Source: Candidatus Cloacimonadota bacterium (lineage in GTDB: Bacteria > Cloacimonadota > Cloacimonadia > JGIOTU-2). Taken from it: 18,999 nucleotides of DNA. The notes under the pieces are model-generated. The model was not told the origin of the DNA. It saw nothing but the letters and a program-made list of their open reading frames with translations, and searched no databases. Below are positions 1-7,532 of the stretch, in pieces. Position numbers and translations under genes: made by a program. The stretch is from positions 1 through 18,999 of the forward strand of contig JAGHCS010000024.1 of assembly GCA_021160355.1 (NCBI GenBank), in the 5' to 3' direction. Positions within the stretch are counted from its first letter, which is position 1; the number at the start of each line of letters is the position of its first letter.

Positions 1-242
1 GAACTGATGAGCATGATTATAACTTTAAGGTCAAGCACATAAAAGCATCCCTGGAAAAGGGAAATAAGGCCAACGTCACCATTCAGTTCCGAGGAAGAGA
101 AATGGCTCATAAAGAAATGGGTTGGGAACTGATCAAGAGAATTCAAGATGAACTTGATGAGTTTGGTGATTTTGAACAGGAACCAAGAATGGAAGGTCGC
201 TTCCTGATCGGTTTCGTTTCACCCAAGAAGATCCAAAGTTAG
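1..242 (+). CDS. infC: Translation initiation factor IF-3, C-terminal part (5' end outside window)
   Basis: This is the 3' end of an open frame running in from the left edge; codons begin at base 3 and the stop is TAG at 240-242. The roughly 79 visible residues read as the IF-3 C-terminal domain. It begins with the T-D-E-H-D-Y-N-F-K segment, continues through an I-Q-F-R-G-R-E-M-x-H motif and ends in the G-R-F-L-I-G-F-V-x-P-K-K block. IF-3 binds the 30S subunit and checks initiator tRNA and start codon selection. It is followed 40 nt downstream by rpmI and rplT, the classical infC-rpmI-rplT order. In other bacteria this operon is autoregulated by L20, but the leader is not in the window, so regulation cannot be judged here. 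Confidence 0.95.
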   Translation, partial: TDEHDYNFKVKHIKASLEKGNKANVTIQFRGREMAHKEMGWELIKRIQDELDEFGDFEQEPRMEGRFLIGFVSPKKIQS

Positions 243-282
243 CGAACCAAAGCAGTACAAGTCATAGTAAGGAGTTTTAATA

Positions 283-477
283 ATGCCAAAACTAAAAACA
301 AGAAGAGCAGCGGCAAAACGGTTTAAAAAGACAGCGAATGGTAAGATCAAAAGAAATAAAGCGTATCGCGGTCATTTTATGGAAAAGAAATCATCTGATC
401 AAAAATCCAACCTGCGCAAGGGCGGATATGTTGCAAAAGCCGATGAAAAACGTGTGAAGAACATGTTGGCATCATAA
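283..477 (+). CDS. rpmI: 50S ribosomal protein L35
   Basis: A 64-residue, very basic protein, the normal length for L35. It starts M-P-K-L-K-T-R-R-A-A-A-K-R-F, the characteristic L35 N-terminus (K-x-K-T-x-x-x-A-A-K-R-F), and ends with the usual R-V-K-x-M-L segment. A clear AAGGAG Shine-Dalgarno sequence lies about 7-8 bases before the ATG. L35 is a small structural protein of the large ribosomal subunit. It sits between infC and rplT, 23 nt ahead of rplT, so the three are almost certainly co-transcribed. Nothing unusual is seen. Confidence 0.97.
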   Translation: MPKLKTRRAAAKRFKKTANGKIKRNKAYRGHFMEKKSSDQKSNLRKGGYVAKADEKRVKNMLAS

Positions 478-500
478 TATTACATTTTTAAGGAGTTGTT

Positions 501-857
501 ATGGCTAGAGCAAAAAATAAAGTAGCTTCCAGAAACAGAAGAAAGAAAATCCTCAAAGAGGCAAAAGGTTATAGAGGTGGCAGAAAGCTCTATCGTGCTG
601 CACGAGAGGCAGTTGAGAAGGGTTGGCAGTACGCCTATCGCGACAGAAAAGCCCGTAAAAGAGAGTTTCGAAGATTGTGGATCATCCGTATTAATGCCGC
701 AGTGCACGAGCATGGATTGAGCTACAGCCAGTTTATGAACGGTCTAAAGGAATTGAAGATAGAGATCAATCGAAAGATGTTATCAGAACTTGCGATAAAC
801 AATCCTGATGCTTTTGAAAAAATTGTTGGTGCTGTGAAGAAAAAATTAGGAAAATAA
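501..857 (+). CDS. rplT: 50S ribosomal protein L20
   Basis: A 118-residue basic protein of the usual L20 length. It carries the family core: M-A-R-A-K-N-K-V-A-S-R-x-R-R-K-K at the N-terminus, then K-G-Y-R-G-G-R, Y-A-Y-R-D-R-K-A-R-K-R-E-F-R-R-L-W-I-x-R-I-N-A-A and G-L-S-Y-S-x-F. The first half is the long helical extension that penetrates 23S rRNA during early 50S assembly. The globular second half is the part known in other bacteria to bind mRNA for autoregulation. An AAGGAG ribosome binding site precedes the ATG. The stop codon is 6 nt before the GTG start of pheS, which points to one transcript. Confidence 0.97.
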   Translation: MARAKNKVASRNRRKKILKEAKGYRGGRKLYRAAREAVEKGWQYAYRDRKARKREFRRLWIIRINAAVHEHGLSYSQFMNGLKELKIEINRKMLSELAINNPDAFEKIVGAVKKKLGK

Positions 858-863
858 GCTATC

Positions 864-1880
864 GTGAAAGAACAAATACAAGAGATTTTAGAAGAAGCGA
901 GAAATAGTATTCCTTCTTGCGGATCAGATAAGGATCTGGAAGAGCTTCGAATTAAATATCTTGGTAAAAAAAGTTCTCTTTCAGACCTCCTGAGCAAGAT
1001 TGGAACAGTACCCAAAGAGGAACGTCCCCAGATGGGTGCTCTTCTTAATACAGTTAAGAATGAAATTGCGCAACTCATTGAGCAGAAGAAATCTGTTCTT
1101 CAAGAAAAAGAAGATAGTGCAAGAGCTCAAGGATTAGATGTGACAATGCCCGGGAGACCACTTCCCATCGGCGCAAAGCATCCTTTGTATCAAATTTGGG
1201 AAGAGATCGAAGATATATTTATCAATCTGGGATTTGAAGTTGCAGAAGGACCGGAAATTGAAAGCGAGTATTACAATTTCGACGCATTGAACACTCCGAG
1301 CTGGCATCCGGCAAGAAATCCACAAGATACTTTCTATCTCAAAGGCGGCATGCTTCTGCGCACACAAACTTCCCCAATGCAGATTCGAGTGATGGAGAAG
1401 TTCAAACCTCCAATTAAGATCATTTCGACTGGCAGATGTTATCGTGTTGATAAAGTGGATCCTTCGCATTTGCCGGTGTTCCATCAGGTTGAAGCACTTA
1501 TGGTTGATGAAGGCATCACAATGTCCGATCTTAAAGGTGCGCTGGATTCCTTTGTGAAGAGAATCTTCAGCGCAGATACCCATTCACGTTTTCGTCCACA
1601 CTTCTTTCCTTTCACAGAACCTAGTGCAGAAATTGATATTCTTTGTATAAGTTGCAACGGAGAAGGGTGTAAACTTTGCAAAAATTCCGGGTGGCTCGAA
1701 ATGGGCGGCGCAGGAATGGTCGATCCTGCAGTGCTCGAAGAAGTTGGTTATGATCCCGAAAAATATACGGGATATGCATTCGGCTTAGGGATTGAGCGTA
1801 TCGCAATGCTTCGATATGGCATCTCAGATATTAGAAAATTGATAACTAATGATCTAAGAATTTTAAGTCAATTCCAATAA
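864..1880 (+). CDS. pheS: Phenylalanine--tRNA ligase alpha subunit
   Basis: A 338-residue class II aminoacyl-tRNA synthetase subunit, normal length. Residues 1-90 are the N-terminal coiled-coil arm that contacts tRNA. The catalytic core follows, with W-H-P-A-R-x-P-Q-D-T-F-Y, L-L-R-T-Q-T-S, motif 2 (F-R-P-H-F-F-P-F-T-E-P-S-A-E) and motif 3 (G-L-G-I-E-R-I-A-M-L-R-Y-G). A Cys-x2-Cys-x4-Cys-x2-Cys cluster (residues 261, 264, 269, 272) lies between motif 2 and the G-A-G-M-V-D-P segment and could bind zinc; I recall similar clusters in many bacterial PheS proteins. The start is GTG at 864, 6 nt after the rplT stop, with only a weak distant Shine-Dalgarno (TAGGA at 847-851); translation is probably coupled to rplT. 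It pairs with PheT as an alpha2-beta2 enzyme charging tRNA-Phe. Confidence 0.97.
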   Translation: MKEQIQEILEEARNSIPSCGSDKDLEELRIKYLGKKSSLSDLLSKIGTVPKEERPQMGALLNTVKNEIAQLIEQKKSVLQEKEDSARAQGLDVTMPGRPLPIGAKHPLYQIWEEIEDIFINLGFEVAEGPEIESEYYNFDALNTPSWHPARNPQDTFYLKGGMLLRTQTSPMQIRVMEKFKPPIKIISTGRCYRVDKVDPSHLPVFHQVEALMVDEGITMSDLKGALDSFVKRIFSADTHSRFRPHFFPFTEPSAEIDILCISCNGEGCKLCKNSGWLEMGGAGMVDPAVLEEVGYDPEKYTGYAFGLGIERIAMLRYGISDIRKLITNDLRILSQFQ

Positions 1881-1904
1881 AGAAATTTTACATTAGAGAC
1901 TATC

Positions 1905-4307
1905 ATGAAAATAAGTTATAATTGGCTGAAAGAATTAGTTCCTACACAAATGGAAATTAATGAGTTTTGTGCGAAACTCACCATGTTTGGACTCGAAGTG
2001 GAAGAGGTCATTCAGCCCGGGAAAGAACTTGAACATATTGTTATTGGTAAAGTGATTTCTGTAGAACAACATCCCAATGCAGACAAGCTGAGTCTGTGCC
2101 GGGTTGATGTCGGTGAGGAAGAACCGCTGAGCATAATTTGCGGGGCTCCAAACGTGGTGAAGGATATTCTTGTTCCGGTTGCGAAGATCGGTGCGAAACT
2201 CGGTGATTTCAAAATTAAGAAAGTAATGCTTCGTGGCGTAGAATCTTTTGGTATGATATGTTCGGAGAGTGAATTGGGCATTTCAGATGACCATTCCGGC
2301 ATTATGATCATCGGGCAGAACTTCGAGCCGGGCGCGCCCTTTGCAGATGCAATGGGAATGAATGATCATATTATTGAAGTTGAAGTAACACCGAACAGAC
2401 CTGACCTCCTTGGCATGATAGGTGTGGCACGGGAAGTCGCAGTCATGCTCGATACAGACTATACGCCTTCTGAAATAACTTTTGAAGAATCTGATGTAAA
2501 AACCGAATCAGAGATTTCGGTTATCATTGAAGATGCCGAGAAATGCCCACGTTATTGTGCAAGAATGATTAAAGGAATCACAGTTCAACCATCTCCTGCA
2601 TGGATGCAGAGAAAATTGATCGCATCAGGTCTTCGACCGATCAATAATATTGTAGATACCACAAATTATGTACTTCTCGAATATGGGCATCCTTTACATG
2701 CATTTGATTACGCGAAGATCAAAGATAATACTATCGTTGTCCGAACTGCAAAAGATAAAGAAAAGATGATGCTTCTTGATGACAACGAACTTACTCTTCA
2801 TTCCGACAATTTACTTATCGCTGATAAAAAACATCCCCTTGCACTTGCTGGAATTATGGGTGGACTCGATAGTTCAATAAATGATACTACAAAAGATGTT
2901 GTGATCGAATGTGCATATTTTGATCCAAGAAATATCCGTGCATCAGCGCTTGAATATGGATTGCAAACAGAATCCTCATACAGGTTCGAAAGAGGTATGG
3001 ATCCGAATGGTTTGGTCGAAGTTATTGACAGGGCTGCACAACTTATGCAACTCACTGGCGGTGGAGAGATATTAAGCGGAATTGTGGATTGCTATCCTTA
3101 TCAGATTACTCCTAAAATATTGCCCCTTCGCGTATCACGTACAAACAGTATTCTTAACGCAAATATGTCAGCAGATGAAGTAGAAAAATATCTTAATAAT
3201 TTTGAGTTCAGCACAAAAAAGACAACGCAGGACAGCTTCGAAGTCACGATCCCGACTTTTCGTCCTGATATTGAACGCGAGATAGATATTATAGAAGAAC
3301 TCGCCCGATGTTATGGATATAATAATGTAGAGTCTCACTTTTGGATAAACAGGATTGATAACAAGCAGAAACGAACGGTTGTCCGGCTCGCAAAGAATCA
3401 CTTGATCTCTCTTGGTTTTTTTGAAGTGAACAATATGAGCTTTGCCAGTACCGATGATCTCGACACATTGAAAATCCCAAATGATGATTACAGGCGTAAT
3501 CTCGTTGAACTTGCTAATCCAATGGGGGAACAATTCTCAATAATGAGATCAACACTTATACCTGATCTTCTGAGAAATGCAGGGCTGAATCTTTCTTATA
3601 AGTTTGAGAATTTCAAACTGTTTGAATTGAATAGAATTTATCTCAAAGAAGGTGAAGATGCTTATGCAGAACCCACGTATCTCACAGGTGTTATTGTTGG
3701 AGAATTCGAGCCATTCTACTGGAAAGAGAAACGGGGAGTAACCTCATTTTATGACGTAAAAGGTGTAGTCGAATCAGTTTTTTCTAAAGTACACTGTATG
3801 AAAAATATCACATTCAAGCTATCACATCAACCATATTATAAAAAAGATTCAGCAGCAGATATCTTTCTTGAAGACAAGAAAATTGGATCATGCGGTATTA
3901 TGAAGGATGAAATTTTACATTCCTTTGATATCGAAGCGTCAGTGATGATGTTCGATATTAATATGTCGAATATTATCCCATTATATAATGAAAAAGAAAT
4001 TCACTTTGAAGAGATTGTAAAATATCCTCCGGTACTACGCGATATTGCAGTGATAGCGCCTTCTCAGATAGAGGTGGAAACAATTGAGCAATCAATAAAA
4101 TCGGTCGATCCAAATATAATACAAGACATTCAATTGTTCGATCTATATACAGGTAAACAGGTAAAGCAGGGATGCAGAAGTCTGGCTTTCAATATTACTT
4201 TTCAATCCAAAACTTCTACCCTGACAGATAAATATGTGGATAAATTATTTGACAATATTGTAAGTAAATTATCACGTGAACATCAAATAGAATTGAGGCA
4301 GGAGTGA
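1905..4307 (+). CDS. pheT: Phenylalanine--tRNA ligase beta subunit
   Basis: An 800-residue protein, full length for bacterial PheT. In order: an N-terminal segment M-K-I-S-Y-N-W-L-K-E-L; an EMAP-II-like tRNA-binding OB domain (about 42-150, with H-P-N-A-D-K-L and C-G-A-P-N); the B3/B4 editing region (about 210-375, with G-L-R-P-I-N-N-I-V-D-T-T-N-Y and H-P-L-H-A-F-D); the B5 domain (about 400-475, with R-P-D-I-E-R-E-I-D-I-I-E-E-L-A-R); the inactive synthetase-like core; and the C-terminal FDX-ACB anticodon-binding domain (about 700-800, with K-Y-P-P-V-L-R-D-I-A). The ATG lies 24 nt after the pheS stop with a weak ribosome binding site. The TGA stop overlaps the start of the next gene, so downstream translation is likely coupled. 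Confidence 0.97.
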   Translation: MKISYNWLKELVPTQMEINEFCAKLTMFGLEVEEVIQPGKELEHIVIGKVISVEQHPNADKLSLCRVDVGEEEPLSIICGAPNVVKDILVPVAKIGAKLGDFKIKKVMLRGVESFGMICSESELGISDDHSGIMIIGQNFEPGAPFADAMGMNDHIIEVEVTPNRPDLLGMIGVAREVAVMLDTDYTPSEITFEESDVKTESEISVIIEDAEKCPRYCARMIKGITVQPSPAWMQRKLIASGLRPINNIVDTTNYVLLEYGHPLHAFDYAKIKDNTIVVRTAKDKEKMMLLDDNELTLHSDNLLIADKKHPLALAGIMGGLDSSINDTTKDVVIECAYFDPRNIRASALEYGLQTESSYRFERGMDPNGLVEVIDRAAQLMQLTGGGEILSGIVDCYPYQITPKILPLRVSRTNSILNANMSADEVEKYLNNFEFSTKKTTQDSFEVTIPTFRPDIEREIDIIEELARCYGYNNVESHFWINRIDNKQKRTVVRLAKNHLISLGFFEVNNMSFASTDDLDTLKIPNDDYRRNLVELANPMGEQFSIMRSTLIPDLLRNAGLNLSYKFENFKLFELNRIYLKEGEDAYAEPTYLTGVIVGEFEPFYWKEKRGVTSFYDVKGVVESVFSKVHCMKNITFKLSHQPYYKKDSAADIFLEDKKIGSCGIMKDEILHSFDIEASVMMFDINMSNIIPLYNEKEIHFEEIVKYPPVLRDIAVIAPSQIEVETIEQSIKSVDPNIIQDIQLFDLYTGKQVKQGCRSLAFNITFQSKTSTLTDKYVDKLFDNIVSKLSREHQIELRQE

Positions 4308-4669
4308 TGGATACGCATGTGCTTGATTTGATAGAAGAGAAGATTAGAAATCTTATTTCGAAATATAAAATTTTGCAGGACAAATACATTCAGGTCCTGA
4401 AAGAAAACGAAAATCTCAATAATAAATATAAAGATCTGTTCTATAACACTGAGAATTCGCAAGAAACTATAAGCGAACTCCAGAACGCTGTGGAGCGCTA
4501 CAAAGAGCAGAACCAAGATTTGCAGAATACACTAGCTCAAAAAGAAGAGCGAATACAAAAATTTACTGAACAGGCGAGTGAAATCGATTCGAGAGTAGAT
4601 TCTATGCTACAGGAAATTGATAGTATAATTGGAGAATCGGAAACTCCGTCTGCTGGAAGCGATGATTAA
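4307..4669 (+). CDS. Small coiled-coil protein, candidate ZapB-like partner of ZapA
   Basis: About 120 residues, almost entirely heptad-like: charged and polar with regularly spaced Leu/Ile, from the I-E-E-K-I-R-N-L-I start through the central E-N-E-N-L-N-N-K-Y and Q-N-Q-D-L-Q-N-T-L stretches. It ends in an acidic, Ser-rich tail. No signal peptide or membrane segment is seen, so it should be cytosolic. I chose the ATG at 4307, which overlaps the pheT TGA (TGATG); a GTG at 4304 is in frame and would add one residue. AGGAG at 4300-4304 is close to either start. It lies 11 nt before zapA. The length, coiled coil and adjacency suggest a division-associated protein such as ZapB, but this rests on context; the sequence has no decisive motif. 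Confidence 0.85.
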   Translation: MDTHVLDLIEEKIRNLISKYKILQDKYIQVLKENENLNNKYKDLFYNTENSQETISELQNAVERYKEQNQDLQNTLAQKEERIQKFTEQASEIDSRVDSMLQEIDSIIGESETPSAGSDD

Positions 4670-4680
4670 ATTTTAAATAT

Positions 4681-4950
4681 ATGAATAATATTTCTGTCGA
4701 CATTTTGGGTGATACTTATTCAATCGCAGGTGATGTTGATCCTGACGAGATACGAAAGTATGCTCATTTTTTAGATAAAAAACTCGTTGAACTCTCAGAG
4801 GAATATAATCCCCAAAAGAGATATGATCTCGCAATCTTGTGCGGTCTCAATATAGTCGAAGAAATGTTCAGAAAAGAAAAGGAACAAGAGAAATTAGAAA
4901 AATTTGTACAAAGGATTTCCGGCTTATTGAATTCCTTGGACGAAGAGTGA
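4681..4950 (+). CDS. zapA: Cell division protein ZapA
   Basis: An 89-residue protein with the ZapA layout. The N-terminal globular part begins I-S-V-D-I-L-G-D-T-Y-S-I-A-G-D and continues into the D-P-D-E-I-R-K-Y-A-x-x-L-D-K-K-L segment. A helix with R-Y-D-L-A-I-L-C-G-L-N-I-V-E-E follows, then a C-terminal coiled coil rich in E, K and L. ZapA binds FtsZ and cross-links protofilaments in the Z ring. The Shine-Dalgarno sequence is weak (AT-rich upstream), so it may rely on coupling with the coiled-coil gene ending 11 nt before it. The zapA / 6S RNA neighbourhood is known from many proteobacteria, and here too a 6S-like RNA follows. Confidence 0.88.
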   Translation: MNNISVDILGDTYSIAGDVDPDEIRKYAHFLDKKLVELSEEYNPQKRYDLAILCGLNIVEEMFRKEKEQEKLEKFVQRISGLLNSLDEE

Positions 4951-4990
4951 TTTTGTTTTATAGATGTAATAAATTATCGATCTTTCCAGT

Positions 4991-5164
4991 AGACCTGCCC
5001 TGTTCGTGATGGCAATCTTGTTTTGTGCTAAACAGGAACTATAGGGTGTTCAATTGTGTATGGCGTGAATGCCTACATTACAGTAGGACTCGTAAAGTAC
5101 ATATAGAATTCCCATTATTTGAATTAATAGTTCAAACTAGTTGTTACACGGCAAGGGCAGGTCT
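4991..5164 (+). ncRNA. ssrS: 6S RNA (RNA polymerase regulator), folded by eye
   Basis: A 174-nt stretch between zapA and rny folds into one long irregular hairpin with a central bubble, the 6S architecture. The closing stem is 11 perfect pairs, AGACCTGCCCT (4991-5001) with AGGGCAGGTCT (5154-5164), followed by CGTG (5005-5008) with CACG (5147-5150). The apical arm opens with GAACTAT (5036-5042) with ATAGTTC (5127-5133). It continues with GGG (5044-5046) with CCC (5111-5113), AATT (5052-5055) with AATT (5107-5110), and GTGTAT with GTACAT-type pairs. The tip is CCTAC (5072-5076) with GTAGG (5083-5087) around a 6-nt loop. The 5' side of the bubble can form a small hairpin (TGTTT 5019-5023 with AAACA 5030-5034). 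6S RNA mimics an open promoter and sequesters housekeeping holoenzyme. The length (usually about 160-200 nt) and zapA neighbour agree. Exact ends are uncertain; the flanking 4951-4990 is AT-rich and may hold the promoter. Confidence 0.78.
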
Positions 5165-5184
5165 CATTATGGAAAGGAATAAAG

Positions 5185-6738
5185 ATGATAGATATACTGT
5201 TACCAATAGTTGGTGTAGTGGTAGGGGTGTTTGTTGGCTGGTTGTCATTCAGATTACTTACAAACAAAAAGATCAAACAAGCACATGCAGAATCAAAAAA
5301 GATTAAAGATGAAGCAAGACTTGAAGCCAAAGTTATCAAAAAAGAAGCTGAAATTGAAGCAAAAGAAGATTGGTATAAAAGAAAAGCAAATTTAGAAAAG
5401 GAGATAGAGGAGAGGAAGAAAGAACTTCGGAAAATTGAGGGTAATTACAATCAAAGAATTAGCAATATTGATGATCGTCTGAGTAAACTCGACAGGCGAG
5501 AGCAGTCCATTTCAGACCGTGAGCGGCATCTTCAAAATAAGCAGGCAAAACTCGATGATGATGAAGCCAAATTAAAAGATTTGCTCGAAAAGGAAACAAT
5601 AAAACTCATGGAGATTGCCAATCTTAATAAAGAACAAGCAATCGAAATGCTTATGAAAAAGTATGAAAATGAAGCACGTATCGATGCAGCCAAACTCAGA
5701 AAATCTATAATTGATAAAGCGAACTCCGAAGCTGAAACAGACTCTGTAAAAATAATTGCAAATGCTATTCAAAGGACTGCTGTTGACTATGTGACAGAGT
5801 CAACTGTGTCTGTTGTCGATCTACCATCCGAAGAAATGAAAGGAAGGATCATTGGGAGAGAGGGACGTAATATTCGTACATTTGAAAACAATTCGGGAGT
5901 AGAGATCATTGTAGATGACACACCGGAAGCTGTTATAATTTCCAGTTTTGATCCTGTGAGAAGAGAAATCGCAAAACGCGCTCTTGAAAAGCTTATATCA
6001 GATGGAAGAATTCATCCCGGAAGAATCGAAGATATACTCGCAAAAACAGAGAAGGAAGTGAACAAGATTATAGAAGAGACTGGGAGAAAAACACTCCTTG
6101 ATCTTAGAATCCATGATCTTCCTGATAATCTGAAGAATATTATTGGACGATTGAAATACCGGACAAGTTATGGGCAGAATATGCTCAAACACAGCGTTGA
6201 GAGCGCATGGATTTGCGGTATGCTCGCTGCAGAATTGGGCTTGGATCAGGCTCTTGCCAGAAAGATGGGGCTTTTGCATGATATTGGTAAAGCCGTTGAC
6301 CATGAAATCGATGGCTCGCATGCAATCATCGGAGCTGACATTGCAAGAAGAAATGGAATGCCGCCAATAATAGTGAATGCAATTGAGGCACATCATGAAG
6401 AAGTAGAATTTGGATCGGTTTATGCAATACTTGTTCAGGTTGCCGATGCCATATCCGGCGCACGACCCGGCGCAAGAAGGGAAACACTTGAATCATATCT
6501 CAAGCGTTTGGAAAAATTGGAAGAAATTGCCTATTCCTTTGAAGGAGTTCATAAATGTTTCGCAATTCAAGCAGGAAGGGAGATCCGTATAATTGTCGAA
6601 CATAACACTATTGATGACGCACAGGCAGAATTGCTTGCATCTGATGTGGCGAAGAAGATCGAGAATGAAATGCAGTACCCCGGACAGATAAAAGTTACTG
6701 TTATTCGAGAGGTACGTAAAACCGTGCTCGCAAAATAA
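5185..6738 (+). CDS. rny: Ribonuclease Y
   Basis: A 517-residue membrane-anchored endoribonuclease of normal length. Residues 2-25 form one hydrophobic transmembrane segment (I-L-L-P-I-V-G-V-V-V-G-V-F-V-G-W). Residues about 28-190 are a long charged coiled coil. A KH RNA-binding domain follows, with its G-R-I-I-G-R-E-G-R loop at residues 220-228. Then comes the HD domain, with the catalytic His365-Asp366 in L-L-H-D-I-G-K-A and the downstream H-H-E-E and D-A-I-S-G-A-R-P-G-A-R-R segments. RNase Y initiates mRNA decay at the inner membrane. The ATG is preceded by GGAAAGGA at 5171-5178. It starts only 20 nt after the putative 6S RNA with no terminator between, so the two may share a transcript. 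Its stop overlaps the following ymdB-type start by one base (TAATG). Confidence 0.97.
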   Translation: MIDILLPIVGVVVGVFVGWLSFRLLTNKKIKQAHAESKKIKDEARLEAKVIKKEAEIEAKEDWYKRKANLEKEIEERKKELRKIEGNYNQRISNIDDRLSKLDRREQSISDRERHLQNKQAKLDDDEAKLKDLLEKETIKLMEIANLNKEQAIEMLMKKYENEARIDAAKLRKSIIDKANSEAETDSVKIIANAIQRTAVDYVTESTVSVVDLPSEEMKGRIIGREGRNIRTFENNSGVEIIVDDTPEAVIISSFDPVRREIAKRALEKLISDGRIHPGRIEDILAKTEKEVNKIIEETGRKTLLDLRIHDLPDNLKNIIGRLKYRTSYGQNMLKHSVESAWICGMLAAELGLDQALARKMGLLHDIGKAVDHEIDGSHAIIGADIARRNGMPPIIVNAIEAHHEEVEFGSVYAILVQVADAISGARPGARRETLESYLKRLEKLEEIAYSFEGVHKCFAIQAGREIRIIVEHNTIDDAQAELLASDVAKKIENEMQYPGQIKVTVIREVRKTVLAK

Positions 6739-7523
6739 TGATAAGAATATTATACATTGGTGATATCTTTGGAAAACCCGGCAGGAGAACTGTCAAAGAA
6801 CTACTTCCTGGTTTGAAGGAAGAATTTTCAATTGATCTGGTGATTGCAAACGGAGAAAATCTTGCAGGTGGACTTGGAATGACTCCTGATACGGCAAATA
6901 ATATGTTCGAAGCGGGGATTGATGTCCTCACTTCAGGAAATCATTTGTGGGATAAGAAAGAAATAATCGCACATCTCGCAAAAGAAGAACGTATCTTGAA
7001 GCCTATTAATTATCCGCCTAAAGTGCCGGGTAACGATATCTATGAAATCGAAATTCACGGAAAGAAAATTGTAGTGCTCTGTTTGATGGGAAGGGTTTTT
7101 ACTGTAACAGTGGACTGCCCTTTCCGAATAATGGATACTTATCTGGAAAAACTTATGCCAGAGCATCCCATCATTTTAGTTGATTTTCATGCTGAAGCTA
7201 CTGCAGAAAAACAGGCAATGGCATGGCACCTTGATGGGAGAATTACCGCACTGATCGGATCCCATACTCATGTGCAGACTGCAGATGAAAGAATTCTTCC
7301 ACAGGGTACGGCATATATTACAGATGCTGGGATGACAGGACCCCATGATTCTGTGATAGGACTACGAAAAGAGGACGGGATCGAAAGATTCCTGACTCAA
7401 ATTCCAAACAGGTTCAATCCGGCAAAAGAAAATTTGATGCTCAACGGCGTGGTAATATCAGTTGACGAAAAGGGAGCAGCTTTGGATATTCAACGAATCC
7501 GGAAAAGCTATATAGTTGAATAA
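6738..7523 (+). CDS. ymdB: YmdB/TIGR00282-family metallophosphodiesterase
   Basis: A 261-residue calcineurin-like metallophosphoesterase of the YmdB family, usual length about 260-265. Metal ligands sit in the family order: Asp9 in Y-I-G-D-I-F-G-K-P-G, Glu40-Asn41 in A-N-G-E-N-L-A-G-G, Asn68-His69 in S-G-N-H-L-W-D, His151 in D-F-H-A-E-A-T-x-E-K, and His176/His178 in G-S-H-T-H-V-Q-T-A-D. By recalled positions these are one residue offset from the Bacillus subtilis YmdB set. Family members hydrolyse 2',3'- or 3',5'-cyclic nucleotides in vitro and affect RNA-related regulation. The start codon overlaps the rny stop by one base, and the rny-ymdB order also occurs in Firmicutes, fitting a shared role in RNA turnover. 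No signal peptide is seen, so the protein is cytosolic. Confidence 0.93.
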   Translation: MIRILYIGDIFGKPGRRTVKELLPGLKEEFSIDLVIANGENLAGGLGMTPDTANNMFEAGIDVLTSGNHLWDKKEIIAHLAKEERILKPINYPPKVPGNDIYEIEIHGKKIVVLCLMGRVFTVTVDCPFRIMDTYLEKLMPEHPIILVDFHAEATAEKQAMAWHLDGRITALIGSHTHVQTADERILPQGTAYITDAGMTGPHDSVIGLRKEDGIERFLTQIPNRFNPAKENLMLNGVVISVDEKGAALDIQRIRKSYIVE

Positions 7524-7532
7524 GAAAGAGAT

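Noticed and set aside
1134..1583. 149-codon minus-strand open frame inside pheS
   Set aside because: It is antisense to the conserved catalytic core of pheS; the conservation explains the frame.
5025..5306. Open frame of 93 codons on the + strand over the zapA-rny gap
   Set aside because: It overlaps the structured RNA and the rny start in another frame, has no ribosome binding site and reads as a composition-driven, non-protein-like sequence.
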